Source: Anisus vortex (Eukaryota; Mollusca; Gastropoda; Planorbidae). Taken from it: a DNA stretch of 64,000 nucleotides. Numbering within the stretch: position 1 is the stretch's first letter; the number at the start of each line of letters is the position of its first letter. Shown in pieces: positions 35,271 through 46,935 of this stretch. Location of the stretch: assembly GCA_949126835.1 (NCBI GenBank), contig OX421499.1, positions 31,208,690 through 31,272,689 of the forward strand. The letters are read 5' to 3'. The notes beneath the pieces were generated by a model. That model searched no databases. It was not told where the DNA came from and saw only the letters and a list, made by a program, of their open reading frames with translations. The position numbers and the translations under genes were made by a program.

Positions 35271-35916
35271 TTTTGGTTTGATTAAAAAGACTTGCCTATT
35301 TTAAAACCGATTATAATATTTATTTTAAATTCCGTTCGTAAATGTTTTTTCGATCAATAATAAATATAATTTTAAAATTATTTTTATTTTTACTCCCTTT
35401 CTCTTAGCTCGTACTGTTTGTCTGCTTGCTTGTAAAACTTTGACTCAATGTTTCGACCAGTTCCCGTCGCCCAATCGAGCTGAAACTTTGGCAGCAGACT
35501 TGTGGCATCTAACAATACATTATATCAAATTTTCAGTTAAAAAAACTTAATTATACTATAATTTAACTTTTTTGAAAATTTAACGCTTTGTTTTGGTCCA
35601 ACTTTTTATGGTTTTTCGTCACAAAGCTATATAAAAAAGGATGCGCTGACAGGATGCGCTGAGATTATTATGACGTCATCAAACTTTGCGCTCTAGCTTT
35701 GTGAATGAAGGGAAAAAATTAATTCATGTTTACATTCGTGTCGTGTATGTTTAATTTCCAGTAGTCAATCAACTATTTAATTACATGATTGTAATAAAAA
35801 CTTGGTTTTTATAGGTTAGTTTTTAAAAATTGTTCTGGCTTTCTGTTCATTATATTTTATACAATTTTTATCTGTAGCTATAGACCTTGTATTTTTTGCA
35901 CGGGCAACGCCAGGCA

Positions 35917-35925
<9 letters not shown>
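35271..35925 (+). mobile_element. Helitron-like element, longer body and tail
   Basis: It begins with TTGCCTATTTTAAAACCGAT, shared with the body of the 10308 element. It contains CCCAATCGAGCTGAAACTTT, a phrase I associate with widespread invertebrate repeats. It ends with CTTTCTGTTCATTATATTTT, ATCTGTAGC and CGGGCAACGCCAGGCAATTA (35901-35920). A 16-bp direct repeat (GGATGCGCTGA) occurs at 35639-35665. It is probably a longer member of the same family. The exact 5' border is unclear. Confidence 0.5.

Positions 35926-35976
<51 letters not shown>
35925..35976. repeat. TA dinucleotide microsatellite
   Basis: About 25 TA units placed exactly between the tail of one Helitron-like copy and the head of the next. 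Confidence 0.97.
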
Positions 35977-35977
<1 letters not shown>

Positions 35978-35981
<4 letters not shown>

Positions 35982-36060
35982 ATGTATAGCTGTATGGATA
36001 AAGTATCGGACTGCCATGCGGTCGACTTTTAATGAAAAATTACTTTCCTAAACTAAATGT
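35978..36060 (+). mobile_element. tRNA-Gly-like head fragment, copy 3
   Basis: The words AGCTGTATGGATAAAGTATC and CGGACTGCCATGCGGTCGAC match the head at 35085-35135. The downstream body CTAAACTAAATGTCTTGAG matches the region after the head in the other copies. No tail follows. Confidence 0.65.
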
Positions 36061-37509
36061 CTTGAGAAGTTTGTACCGAATAAAGTCACTTTGACAACCA
36101 CCCATGAAGATGTCTTCGAATTCTCAGCGCGAGATAACTCATAAATGTGATTTTTAAAAAATCCAATAATGTGCTTGAAAAATTATCAAGTTTATTAAGA
36201 ACTGAGGGCATTGAGAGCATGTTAAGATAATGTATTTGATATAAATTTTGGTGCAAATGTTAATCAACGGTCTCATAATAAAATCACGGTCACAAATTAA
36301 CAAAAACGACTTACATAATTTAATCTATTTAATAATACACTATAACAGAAAGCGACATTCTATTCAAAGAACATCGAATACGTTTTAGCTTTTTTTTCTC
36401 CCCGTAGACATCGAGGCTCGCTGCGATTCAATTCAAAAATCACGATGATTCTCCCCGTTTCTAATGTGACATGGCGCGAAAAAAAGTCAGTTTCAGTAGT
36501 GATTCGCGATGATTCACAGATTTAGAACATGTTCTAAAATTTGGAGTCACGATTCTTGATTGAAGCTGTGTCAGCCAAAGGGAAGCGCAATTAGATCATG
36601 TGATAATTAGTCTAGTTTAAAAAAGTAAACTAAGATGGCTGCTATTAAATCGTCCAGTTCGCTTAAAAGAACATTGTAAGCTCCATAAATCTTTCTTCTT
36701 TCGATCCAAGGTTTAACCCACCATTTTCGTTTTCGATTTCTTTTTGTTTTAAGTAGAACAGACGCAGTGGGACATACCAAGTTTACTTCGTCGTCACTGA
36801 CTCGTCACTGCTAGAATTCATGAGTCGTGAACATAAAATAGGGCGTCAAGAACACTCTCAACACTTTCTTGATTCTTTTGAAAATAAAATTGCGCGTCTT
36901 TGTTTTTCTGTGAATCGTGTTTAACGTGTGGCATGGCTGATTGTGAAACAGCGTATTTCTTATTCGCTCTGTAACAAATTCTAGTGATTCGCTGAAACAA
37001 GATTCCAGTCAAAACGTGATTCCTTGTTTCTAGTGTGGCTTAGCCTTTAGATTCTACATTTAGAAAACGCTGACCTAGTATCAACAAATAAAACACTAAT
37101 TTTTTTTTAATTTACATAGGACATGTAGGCCTACATGTTTCTAGTATCGCTACAATGTAATAAAATACCTAATCCCACCTTGATGGAAATTTATTCAGCT
37201 CATAATCACGCCTCTCAACTCTTACGCAATAGAAAACTTAGGGGAAAAAAAAGAACTTAATGGAGTAGAGGAGGGGGTGGAGGAGCGGTGTACTATCATG
37301 TATAGTGTCTACTACAGACTTTATTACTTCGGTTATCTCCTCTCCGTGGCTTCATAGACATGCCAAACATCCCCTGTTATCTCTGTGGAAGGAAGACAAG
37401 CGACGGCTGCCCTCCGGAGGCTGTACGTGCCGCAAGACGTGCAGCCAAGCGAACAGTTAAGTGACCGACACATTTTTTTTTCTGGCCAGGGCTAATAGAG
37501 ATTGAGAAC

Positions 37510-37534
37510 GGGGGGGGGGGGGGGGGGGGGGGGG
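37510..37534. repeat. Poly-G tract (25 G)
   Basis: The longest homopolymer seen in the window. Confidence 0.95.
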
Positions 37535-38070
37535 AATGCGGAAACAAGACGTTACAGGCCTTTCTATCAAACCGAGTGTCATGAAGTGTGAGGGTAAACA
37601 TTGATGTTATTAGGACTCTATACAACAAACAACTTTTCCACTGCCTAGACGTTGTGTGAAGTAGACCTTTTATACCTACAGTTATGTTGAAGTTATTCAT
37701 TCATGTTTAAGAAAGGGAAAGGACGAGTGAAAGCTCTAAACGTAGCCTATATATCAGTGGGTCAAAAATACATTAAATTTATTTCGTTGCATTTTTTTAA
37801 AACCCTTAGTTCTTTTCAGAAACTTACAGGGATACTATTTCTAAATCCTGAGATAATCTAACACATACCATCAATGCTTTTATTTAACTAACCTGCAGTC
37901 TGAGCACTGAGCACAGTTTTTCATAACTTCATTCAGCCAGCAAAGACTGGCACACACATGAACCTACACCATCCAGCAGCTCAACCTTTTCCTATTCTAC
38001 ATAGATCAACGCTTTCATTCCGATCTTTTATGCCCCATCAACCTTACTTACCATATATCAGGATGTTATT

Positions 38071-38084
38071 CCCCCCCCCCCCCC
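38071..38084. repeat. Poly-C tract (14 C)
   Basis: Uninterrupted C14. Confidence 0.95.
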
Positions 38085-41000
38085 ACACGTTCTGGCTAAG
38101 TGTGTTACTGTTATATTAGTATTATCCAATCAATACCAACAGTAGGTCTACGCTTTGCTTGCCAAAAAAAATGCTAGATTTTTAAATAGTAATTCATCAC
38201 ATATAAGTTGTATTTCTACACACATTAAACTATATCAAGAGTAAGAAATCCTTGGCTCCATTAACAGCACCGAGTCAAGCTTGTGGGCGTAGAGATCCCT
38301 TTCTCATGCTCATGTTTAAAAAAAATAAATAATCTGCAGCATTATTCATTGATATCTCCTCCGCATTCATTCTTGACATGGTTGATCCATACTAGATTTA
38401 TGTCTCTCCGGCGAGCGAACTCTTAAGTTCTAGTCGTCTATACTAGTCTCTACGAGTCTATTTGTGTCAATTTCTAGTCTAATTAGACAACAACAAAAAA
38501 AAAGGAGGGTGCAGTGGGGGCTCTACAAAAATGTATTTTTCAATGATATATCAAAGAGTTGAAAAGAACAGCAGGTGTCACCGGCATTAAATTTCGCATC
38601 ATCAAAGATTCTGTATGTTTGTGTGTACGGTTGCCTAATAGAGCTACCACACACACAGAAACACCCGAAACGCGGTTCCATTATATCTGGGTAGCGTCAG
38701 TTGTCGACTAACTGGTGGTATAATGTGGACGCTGCAGCAATAAATCTGTCGCGACCGCTTATTCCAGGAGGCGAGTTCCAGTGTTGAAAAAAAAAGGATC
38801 ACTGGGCTACCATCCAAGGTCTCCCTTCAACTGAGCTAATCAGTTACTGAAAAGACTGGACATTTGGCATTGGCCATTTTATTGCGCAGTAACAGCCACG
38901 GAGTATGTGGAGACAGTCGACGCTAGTTCCATGATCAAATCAATAGTTATCCTTTCATAAGAGTTTGAACTAATAGTTGTCTCAAGGGAGAGAAAAAAAG
39001 AAATATACAAGGCTACACTATGAATCAGGTTTTTGTATTCTATAATAAAATGGCTTTATTGAAGACTTTCGATGTCAATATTTTACTCAATTAGGGAAAT
39101 AGTGATTGAAGAGGATGTATACTGTTGGCAAATAGTCATCTTTGTATATCGATTCTTAGGATAATGCAGATTCATAGAAGAACGTTCTCTCCCTCTTCTC
39201 TCTCTGTTTTGTTCAATTGGTATTCAGCTTGGCATACAAAGGGACATAATTGATTTGTATCAAAACAAAAATTCAAGAACAGTAAGTGTAGATTTTTTTT
39301 AAAGAGGATCTGAGGCTCGCAAGCGGCACATACGCGTATACAGGGAGGGAAAAATCTAACTTGGTAGGCCTCAGAAAACCATTTTATCATTACGGAAACC
39401 CTAAAAGAAATCAATGTCTCTTATAAATATATATGCATATCATTATTTTATATTCACACAGAGTCCTTTAGTATTTCTTGCGTCTACCAAAATTGGCGGA
39501 GAAGAACGGGTTTCAGAGTGATGGTTTGCAGCAACCGTTGGTTACCCCCCACTTACCCCAAGGGAAGCCACTTTTGTTAGTCCTGGCTCATTGAAGGAGC
39601 GACTGAGGAGCAAACTGGATTATACTATTATACTCCCCCAACATCGCTTGCCCCTCGAGTACTGGACAATGGCAATGCCTATCTTCGACATCTACAAAAG
39701 AGAAGGTTTACTCTATATAATTTTTTTTTAACCTTAAAAGTAAGTATTCTTATAATGTCAAGATACTCGACCATTCTGGATAAATAATCTGAGCCATATT
39801 TTCTTTTTTTTCGATCATATGGATTTATAATGCAAACACCACATTGTATCCGTTAGACACCTTGATGAACTATTTCAAGGTACAACAAATATCATAGAAC
39901 TCACGATTGTCTAATGTATTAGTGATATTAAAAAGTATATGTATAGCTCTTATTCATTCAAGCCAGCTTTATATGATGACAATGGACAATAGGCAATGAT
40001 ACTAATGTTAATAGTGCTGTTGCTTGTGTGCTATGAGTAACATACGAGCTGGTATTTCTAAAAGAGGAAAAATATGTAACTCAAATCTACATGATCAAAT
40101 TGAAATAATAAAAAAAAACAAGTATTATGGATTATGGTGTATCGTTAAAACGTTAAAATTATTTCCAATTTCCATTTCAACTAGACCAATCATGTATTTC
40201 TGCAAGCGAGGTGACCATTATAATTGTCCGAACAGTCCCTTTCTTTAGCCAATCATACCCATCTCAATTTGCCAGGGAGCAGTACGTGGGCCGTGTTAAT
40301 ACAATTTTCTACTCCAATGGTCTTCCTCTTCACACAAAAAAAATTTAGTAAAAAAAAAGAGTAGGGAAAGAATGGATTATTTTTTTCTTTCGTGGACTTG
40401 TATCTGACACAGTACATTAAACCAAACGAGGAAACGGTCGTCCTTCACCGTTTCATCAAGGCCTATGGTCGGCTTTTTTTTTTCTCTTTTTCACTAGCTA
40501 ATGAAATATATTGCTAGCAGGCATAGTTACAACTTTACAACCCACGCCAAGCTTTTCATCAAATTTTGGTGTTAACATACAATTGACTAAATTTAGTAGT
40601 TCATTGAAGTGGAAAAAAACAACAATCGCCTGATTCTCTGGGCTTTTTCCTCACAACATTCACACTTTTGTATGTGTGCCGATCATGAAACATTTTAAAA
40701 GATGTTTTCTGTAACTCCACAAGGCAGCCTACTGTCATTAATACACGCAACATCTTCAAACATGGGAGTCTTCACTTCGGTCTTTGCGGAATTCCAAAGA
40801 TTTCTATGTACGAACTTTGAACGTCGCGGTTCTAAACGGATAATTGTATTGAAGAAAAAAAGAAGATGCTGCAGTAAAAGAAATTATACACATTTCTGAA
40901 AGTCCTCTTAAGTCAACACAAAAAGTCATGTCAATCTTTTTATTAAAAAAAAAGAGATGGCAATATAAAGAAGAAGTTTCGTTGATTACAGTGTCAAATT

Positions 41001-41635
41001 TAGATGGAAAAAATATTTTCCTAATAGATAGCTTTGTGTCAGTCTTAATGGAAACTGGACACTTTCAGGGTTTGAGATAAGCACGCAGGCGCACACACAC
41101 ATGATAATTTCGTCCACAACAATCTGTCATTTGTAGCCGAAGCTGGACAGTGATGAAACTTTTTGGTCTAAAGGTAAAGACTACTGGACAAATTGATGAC
41201 TAACCACAATGTCATTCAATTCAAAGAGAAGTTCAAAAGCCATTCAGAGATAAAGGCCACCTAATCGTTCCAGGAAACTATAACTAAATATATAACAAAC
41301 GAATCGGTTTGTACATTATGCTTCAGCAATACTTCTTTACTTATATAACCAGAACCTGCATAAAGGAACTAGCGTTTTCGTTTACTTTTTATTAATATTC
41401 ACTCACAAAAATGGATAGTGGATTTTGTGTATGTACGAAATTATTCAGTGGAAGAATCATCTATATTCTGTATATACACCGAATAATGGAATAAAAAAAA
41501 GAACAAGAGAACTGGGAATAGCTACATTCAGATAGTACAGTATAGACAAACCGAAGGGTGGAATGGCGAAGGATAAAAGTAAATTGCACAAAAGGAAAGG
41601 ATAGAATACAACATAGACAGCTAGAACAGACAAAG

Positions 41636-41696
<61 letters not shown>

Positions 41697-41697
41697 T

Positions 41698-41729
<32 letters not shown>

Positions 41730-41730
41730 G

Positions 41731-41823
<93 letters not shown>

Positions 41824-41873
41824 GGATAGATAGATAGATAGATAGATAGTAGATAGATAGATAGTAGATAGAT
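41636..41873. repeat. Large GATA microsatellite (about 238 bp)
   Basis: Almost continuous GATA/TAGA units with a few single-base variants (GATATA, GGTAGA, GATAAATA, GATGGATA, TAGTAGA). The antisense 198-codon frame at 41461-42057 reads it as repeating LSIY and is not a gene. Confidence 0.98.
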
Positions 41874-43484
41874 GTTTTGGTGGATGGGTGTATCGGATGT
41901 ATACGTGGATCGACGGGAAAATGACTAAGTACATAAATATATAGATGATATTAGATAACACATAAATAATAACTAGTCTAGATAATTTCCAATATTTTTG
42001 AAAATTATGACCAAGGAAAACCCCAACAAGTTTAGATCTAAACACCATAAGTATCAACGCTAATATATAACAACACTAGTGGTGTGTGGGCGCATCGAAC
42101 TATCACGTTTTCTGATCGCCGAAAACCTACGCGTGACCTGCGACCTGGCCGGATATGAGAGTCGCGGAGACTTCCTTACGGAAACAGAAAATGGCCGCAG
42201 CCGGGGACAATAAAACGACAGCGGTTTGCGGCGTTGGTTGCCTTATTCATGGCTGGCAATAACACTAGAACGTGTACTTGTAAAAATCACTTTTCATGCA
42301 CCAGGACTGTTCTGTTTTTATATTATCGACGGGGTGGGGGTGGGGGGTGATTTTGTAAGGCTTGATACTTATTTTTTAGTTTGGTAAGGAACTTAGTCAC
42401 TATCTTTTTTTCTAAGTAGAATAAGTACACAAATTCAATACGCACACAGACAGACAGGCACACAGACACAAACATATACAGAAGAACAGCGAGCGTTTAC
42501 AATGATTAGGTCCTGTAAATAACGTCCTTAAAAGATGTGGTTATCGACATGGTAGCTATTGACCATATAGTAAGCTTGACAGTTTAGATGTTGGTGTTGT
42601 TACTACTATAAGTGGTCGATTTATGGTCCAGAGCGATAAACTATTGATAAGATAAAATGCATCACTAAAAGACTTTAAGTCCATGCCACACTCTTCATTT
42701 TAAATCCTATAATCATGTTCAACCAGAGTCAAAGCATTTTTTAAAGCAGGAAGGAGTTTTCGAGAAGACTAATAATAGATCGACACACACAGGAATGAAT
42801 TAAATAGGTTCTATTTATAATAGCCTAGTTTATCCGGATGCTTAAAACTCATCCTAAGTGTGATAAAACGACTATAAAACTTAATCGATTATAACGATGT
42901 AACTAAAAACTTATAAATGATTTAAACTAGTAACACTAAAAGTACCCGAAACGCTGCCTGCCTTTATTAATTCTATGAGATATCATAAGAAAATACAATG
43001 TAAAGACATATGACTTTGTTTATAGTTATGTTTTAGCGTGCTTGAAAATGTAATTGAGTTATTTCCCTCCTAGCACCACCTCTCACAATGTACGATGCTC
43101 TGTAGGAACCCCCGCACCTCTGTGTCAATAAATCATATTTCTTATGCCGCGGAAATGTAATTCTCTACTTTAAAAGCGGGCACTCGCTCTGTGGGTGCAA
43201 ATCAGTTTCCTAAAAGCTGTCCAGTTGTTTTAGTGGGGAAAAACTTGTTTTTTAAGCAATTCGGTGCACAAATATTTCGTACAAAGTGTTGAATGAGATT
43301 GATATGCAACTGAAATGAATCGGTGATACAATAATGATTAAAATCACACATTGTCGTTGACATAATTTTTGGAAGAAATAAAAGGAGAAAGAATTTCAAT
43401 AGTTAATGTACTTTCATTTTAATGTCGATCTAGAATTAATTCTTGAGAAAAAAACGAATGGCTTTACTTTAAACTTAAGCCACA
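41874..43484. other. Intergenic; one CpG-containing patch
   Basis: The region 42070-42250 is GC- and CpG-rich compared with its surroundings and starts near the palindrome ACACTAGTGGTGT. It could be a mobile-element end or a regulatory patch. No frame, exon or known repeat could be assigned. Confidence 0.4.
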
Positions 43485-43835
43485 CTTGGAATCTTCTATG
43501 TAGAACACAGGACTACTGCGTATGTATGGGACAGAATATCCTCAATTGCGGGCCCTCAAGAAAACATTATGGCAACAATCAAACGGCGCAAACTGACGTG
43601 GTTCGGTCATGTGTTGCGACACAATAGCCGGTCAAAAACAATCCTCCAGGGCACGGTCGAAGGTGGGCGTAGGAGAGGCTGTGAGCGGAGATGCTGGTTC
43701 GACAATGTAAAGTATTGGACATGGCTGCAGTTGACTCCACTATTAACAACCGCCCAAGATAGGCAAAAGTAAAGAAAGTTGACTGCTGAGGTGTCCATTC
43801 GCTCCCCACAACGACCACAACGGTCATGTGATTGA
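43485..43835 (+). pseudogene. Non-LTR retrotransposon 3' end (ORF2 C-terminus)
   Basis: An almost intact + strand frame ends a LINE polyprotein. VEHRTTAYVWDRI (about 43500-43540) leads to GPQENIMATIKRRKLTWFGH, then RSKTILQGTVEGGRRRG, the 'WFGHVxRHDSLSKTILQGTxEGGRRRG' block of endonuclease/reverse-transcriptase LINEs. A single TAA at 43770-43772 sits where tryptophan is usual. The frame then continues through RKLTAEVSIRSPQRPQRSCD to TGA at 43833-43835, followed by a (TGA)n tail. Upstream of about 43485 the element is lost, so it is 5'-truncated. Confidence 0.88.
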
Positions 43836-44597
43836 TGATGATGATGAAGCCACACTTTAGTAGGACTTTGTTGTTGTTAAGCTTTTAGACAAAACGACAC
43901 TACTTTATCACGCAACTGTTGCCTTCATAGCTTACCACCGTGTGCCATCAGAACTAAGTAGGATGCATATTCGAAGAGTCCCACATCCATATAAAAAAAC
44001 GTGCCTTTCCACCCACTCCTAGCCAAGCCCACGGTTGGGCGTGTGCTATAGTTTAAGAACCCCAGCCCTAATTTTAAGTTGCCCGAATTATAATTTTAGT
44101 TTTTTAAATTACACATATTTTCTGCTGGTGAAAAGAAGGCAAAGATCGTGGACCTTTACCACCACCGTTATCACCCTATGTCTCATTGAGTATGCTTTCC
44201 AACCAATGGAGTAACAGAACTTTAATGATTCTTCCTGCCTTAAAACTTAAGTAACTCATCGACGAGCCATAAACCACGTGACAAGTCTTGGAAATTAGAA
44301 AGTGTTCCGTTCCCATAAACTTTCCGAAACAGACGCAAAATCAAGCCATACGCAGCAGGAATTTAGGGGGCCGTCTTAGTAGCTGTCAAATATTTGATGG
44401 GTGTGTATTTTTCTATGTGCATACATGTAGTATGCATTATGTATTTCGTAATCAACAATCAACAATTCTAGAGACCTCTTAATTTACAAAGCTCTCAGCC
44501 ATAACGAAATTACGTTTCTTCACAAAATACAATAATTACTCCATGTTTTTGTTAAAAACTAAAAATGCATATACTGAATACAATATTTATATATATT
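43836..44597. other. Intergenic, no gene recognised
   Basis: After the LINE's ATG-repeat tail, a patch at 43990-44080 resembles a worn transposon end (TTTAAGAACCCCAGCCCTA) but has no partner. Nothing else was recognised. Confidence 0.4.
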
Positions 44598-44727
44598 AGT
44601 TTAGTTGGGGTAAAGTAACGGGCGCTGGGAATTGTGCTGGCCACACAATCACCTAGTATGCCGTGGCCAAGGAAACTGGTGAACGTTGTAGATGGATCAA
44701 TTTGGTCCGACGCGATACTTTACTTTA
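44598..44727 (+). mobile_element. tRNA-derived SINE, family S copy 5 (3' half)
   Basis: It starts inside the body at TTAGTTGGGGTAAAGTAACG and continues with ATTGTGCTGGCCACACAATC, ACCTAGTATGCCGTGGCC, ACTGGTGAACG and AATTTGGTCCGACGCGATAC, ending in TTTACTTTATATAT. The tRNA head is missing, as is usual for 5'-truncated retroinsertions. Confidence 0.88.
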
Positions 44728-45295
44728 TATATATATATATTATATATATATTTGTGATACTTCTTTTTTTTAAATATATTTATATATATAAATACTATAA
44801 AATTGCCTTGAATAGTCGTAGAGAAATTGAACCTCAGAGTACTTCGTTAAAGTCATACGAGATAAACGACTGAATTATTACCATCGGTTCGTGAGTTAGC
44901 AAGGAGAGCCTGGTATAAGCGTGGATGGGAACGACACGACTATCAGATCACTGGAAATCAATGGGAAATAAATTTGTGTTTAAGTGTAGATCGGACTCAA
45001 CATTAAGATTTACTCTAATCCAATGTAATGTATAGGTTTTTTTATTTTATTTTGGCCCTCAATTGTTTTTTGTCGTTCCTTTAGCAAAGGGGTGTGCCAA
45101 ACTCTGGTGTTGGTTTGCGCCTCCGTTTTGACTGGCTCGAGTTTACTTAGAAAAAAATAATAATTAAACCTTTGCCCGTTTATGTGTTGCTATTTATTTC
45201 ATAGCGATGATATATTAATTTAAATAATGGTAATTTCATATGAGGCTCGATGTCAATGTTTAATGTTTATTGAAAAACGACAAATAAGAAAATCT
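44728..45295. other. Intergenic, no gene recognised
   Basis: TA-rich runs (44722-44790) and AT-rich sequence. No gene or repeat family was recognised. Confidence 0.5.
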
Positions 45296-45414
45296 GGCAA
45301 AGACAGCCCCGCTTCTACCGGCCATCAAGAATACGTAACTGTGACCCCACTGTGGCAAATACTTTCGGGCAAAAATAGGCCTCATCAGCCATCCCCGAAC
45401 CTATAAGAAATCAT
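45296..45414 (+). pseudogene. Non-LTR retrotransposon 3' end (zinc-knuckle tail)
   Basis: The + strand reads PRFYRPSRIRNCDP, then, after an apparent 1-base deletion near 45349, CGKYFRAKIGLISHPRTYKK and a stop (TGA at 45413-45415). The C-x-x-C...H pattern with 'YFRAKIGLISHxRTH' is the cysteine/histidine tail of endonuclease/reverse-transcriptase LINEs. An untranslated tail with (CAT)n ends near 45470. It is truncated at the 5' side and frameshifted. Confidence 0.78.
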
Positions 45415-45698
45415 GACTCTGACATTGGATGGGCACCATCGAAAACGATTTGACACGCATCATCATCATTAATGTTTATAATAAAGTCCACAATTATGAT
45501 TTGGATTAAAATAAATTAAACGTCTGTTGCCACTTGAGTCTGGCTCGCAGCTACACATATTTGCCCGGCCCCTGCTTTAGAACCTATTTTCTGGAGTTTA
45601 TTTAGTAGTTTTACGCCGGTTACGTTTCTTTTCAGGATATTTGAATTTATTGGAACAAATTTAGAGGCAGTGAGTCGTTAAAGTGTCGCAGGGGAGTA

Positions 45699-45853
45699 TC
45701 AAGGAGTCTTTAGGGAGATGGGTGGCAAATAGTCTCTAGGGGTGGGTTAGAAAGAAGTCTATAGACGTCTAATAGCAAAGAGTCGCTTGAGGTGGAGTGG
45801 TGGGGTGGTAAGTAGTCTTTAGAGATGAAGTGGCATAGAGTCTGCATAGAGTG
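45699..45853. repeat. Degenerate minisatellite, six units of 25-33 bp
   Basis: Each unit opens with AGTC (AGTCTTTAGG, AGTCTCTAGG, AGTCTATAGA, AGTCGCTTGA, AGTCTTTAGA, AGTCTGCATA) and runs into a G-rich GTGG/GATGGG part and an A-rich end. The units are diverged but phased. Confidence 0.75.
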
Positions 45854-46784
45854 TGGTAAAATGTCAATGCTGGACAGCTGTACTTTAGTACTTATTGATT
45901 TGTAGTATTACACTTACAACCAACTCGACGCTAAGCTTTTACATACATCAACGGCTCAGATCCTTACATGTCAAATTTCAGTTGGTTTATTAATTTTTTT
46001 AGTGACAGTGTCTCTTTCTTCCAATTTAAAACTATGGGCTTTAAGAATGACAATGATCGTCTCATTTTTAACACACGCCAAAACGTCTTACCACCAGGAC
46101 AAAAAATAAAGGTTTTGCCTTTACCATGGCTGACCACGTCTGAAGTGATACAGCACTTACCATCAGAACTCCGACACTTGATGAAATAGTAGTATGTCCA
46201 GAGTCACACGTAGCAGATGGAGGGGAGGGGTGGTGTGAGAAGAAAAAGGAAGGGGGGGGTGGCATAGTAAGACAGAAAGCTCTCAGTACCACTTTGACTA
46301 AAAGCTATTTATCAAGTATAGACAACGAGACGAGAAGGGGATGGGGTGAAGAATGACAGTTTGTGTGTGTCTTCCAGTCTCCAGTGAACGGAATCTCTTT
46401 TATTTCACTAACGCTACTTACTAAAAAAAATCTCTTATCCTTTTATGTAGTCTACAAGTTAATTTAGAAGACAGTAGCTATGGAACGTTTAGACGTGAAC
46501 TGAAAAGGATGGTGGAACTTGTTTTTTTATAGACAAAATTAAAACTAAACGTGTTGCTTATAGATCTAGAGACGATAATCGTGTAACAACCAACAAGGAA
46601 ACATTATGTCAGGTAGCTTGACGCCTGATATTAAATTTCAATTTCATAGTTCTAGAAGAACTCTATACAATAATTGAAAATATCTATTGATGATAACAAC
46701 GCACCGAAATCAGTTTTTCTCATGCTGAACCATCTCACATTATTCTACTCTTGTTGGAAGTTTGCACACTAGCAGAATGATTAC
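45854..46784. other. Intergenic, no gene recognised
   Basis: The + frame at 45968-46189 has no known domain and competes with an antisense frame over a G-rich patch (46205-46262). No clear exon signal. Confidence 0.45.
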
Positions 46785-46935
46785 CTTATACACAGCCTCG
46801 GCCTCTTCTCTTCCCCGTTTATCTGAAGCTTCTTTGTTGTCTGCCCTTGGCGTAGTTTTCACCGATGGCTGCCCTTGCTTACCGACAGCATCTCCACCAT
46901 CATGGACAAACTGTTGCCGATTTAATTTCTTGGTG
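46785..46935 (-). CDS. Candidate internal exon of an unidentified - strand gene
   Basis: This 151-bp segment on the - strand is bounded by an AG acceptor (TTCACAG just upstream of 46935) and an AAG|GTAATC donor at 46785/46784. Exactly one of three frames is open. It takes one leading base plus 50 codons and ends in phase 0. The peptide is hydrophilic and charged (TKKLNRQQFVHDGGDAVG at the start, REEAEAVYK at the end) with dibasic KK and KR pairs and no hydrophobic segment. It is richer in G+C than the flanks. No family was recognised and no partner exon was found within the window. It could be part of a secreted precursor, a linker in a larger protein, or chance. It lies about 2.7 kb upstream of, and divergent from, the receptor gene. 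Confidence 0.45.

Larger units (their letters stand above)
36061..41635. other. Intergenic, no confident gene
   Basis: Contains G25 (37510-37534) and C14 (38071-38084) tracts. A 34-codon cysteine-containing small frame lies at 37360-37464. A GC-richer patch at 38590-38880 includes TAGCTCAGTTG on the - strand (A-box-like), and another lies at 39470-39700. No protein family, tRNA or repeat with second copies was recognised. Confidence 0.4.

Noticed and set aside
37377..37700. 107-codon - strand frame
   Set aside because: It translates the G25 tract as poly-proline and has no recognisable domain.
41461..42057. 198-codon antisense frame
   Set aside because: It is a translation of the GATA microsatellite into repeating LSIY; its length is due to the repeat having no stop in that frame.
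42062..42250. CpG-rich patch considered as a Helitron end (CACTAGTG near 42073)
   Set aside because: No hairpin sits at the required distance from the CTAG, and there is no second copy in the window.
45530..45580. TTGCCCGGCCCCTG considered as a hAT right end
   Set aside because: No matching left terminus or target duplication was found upstream.
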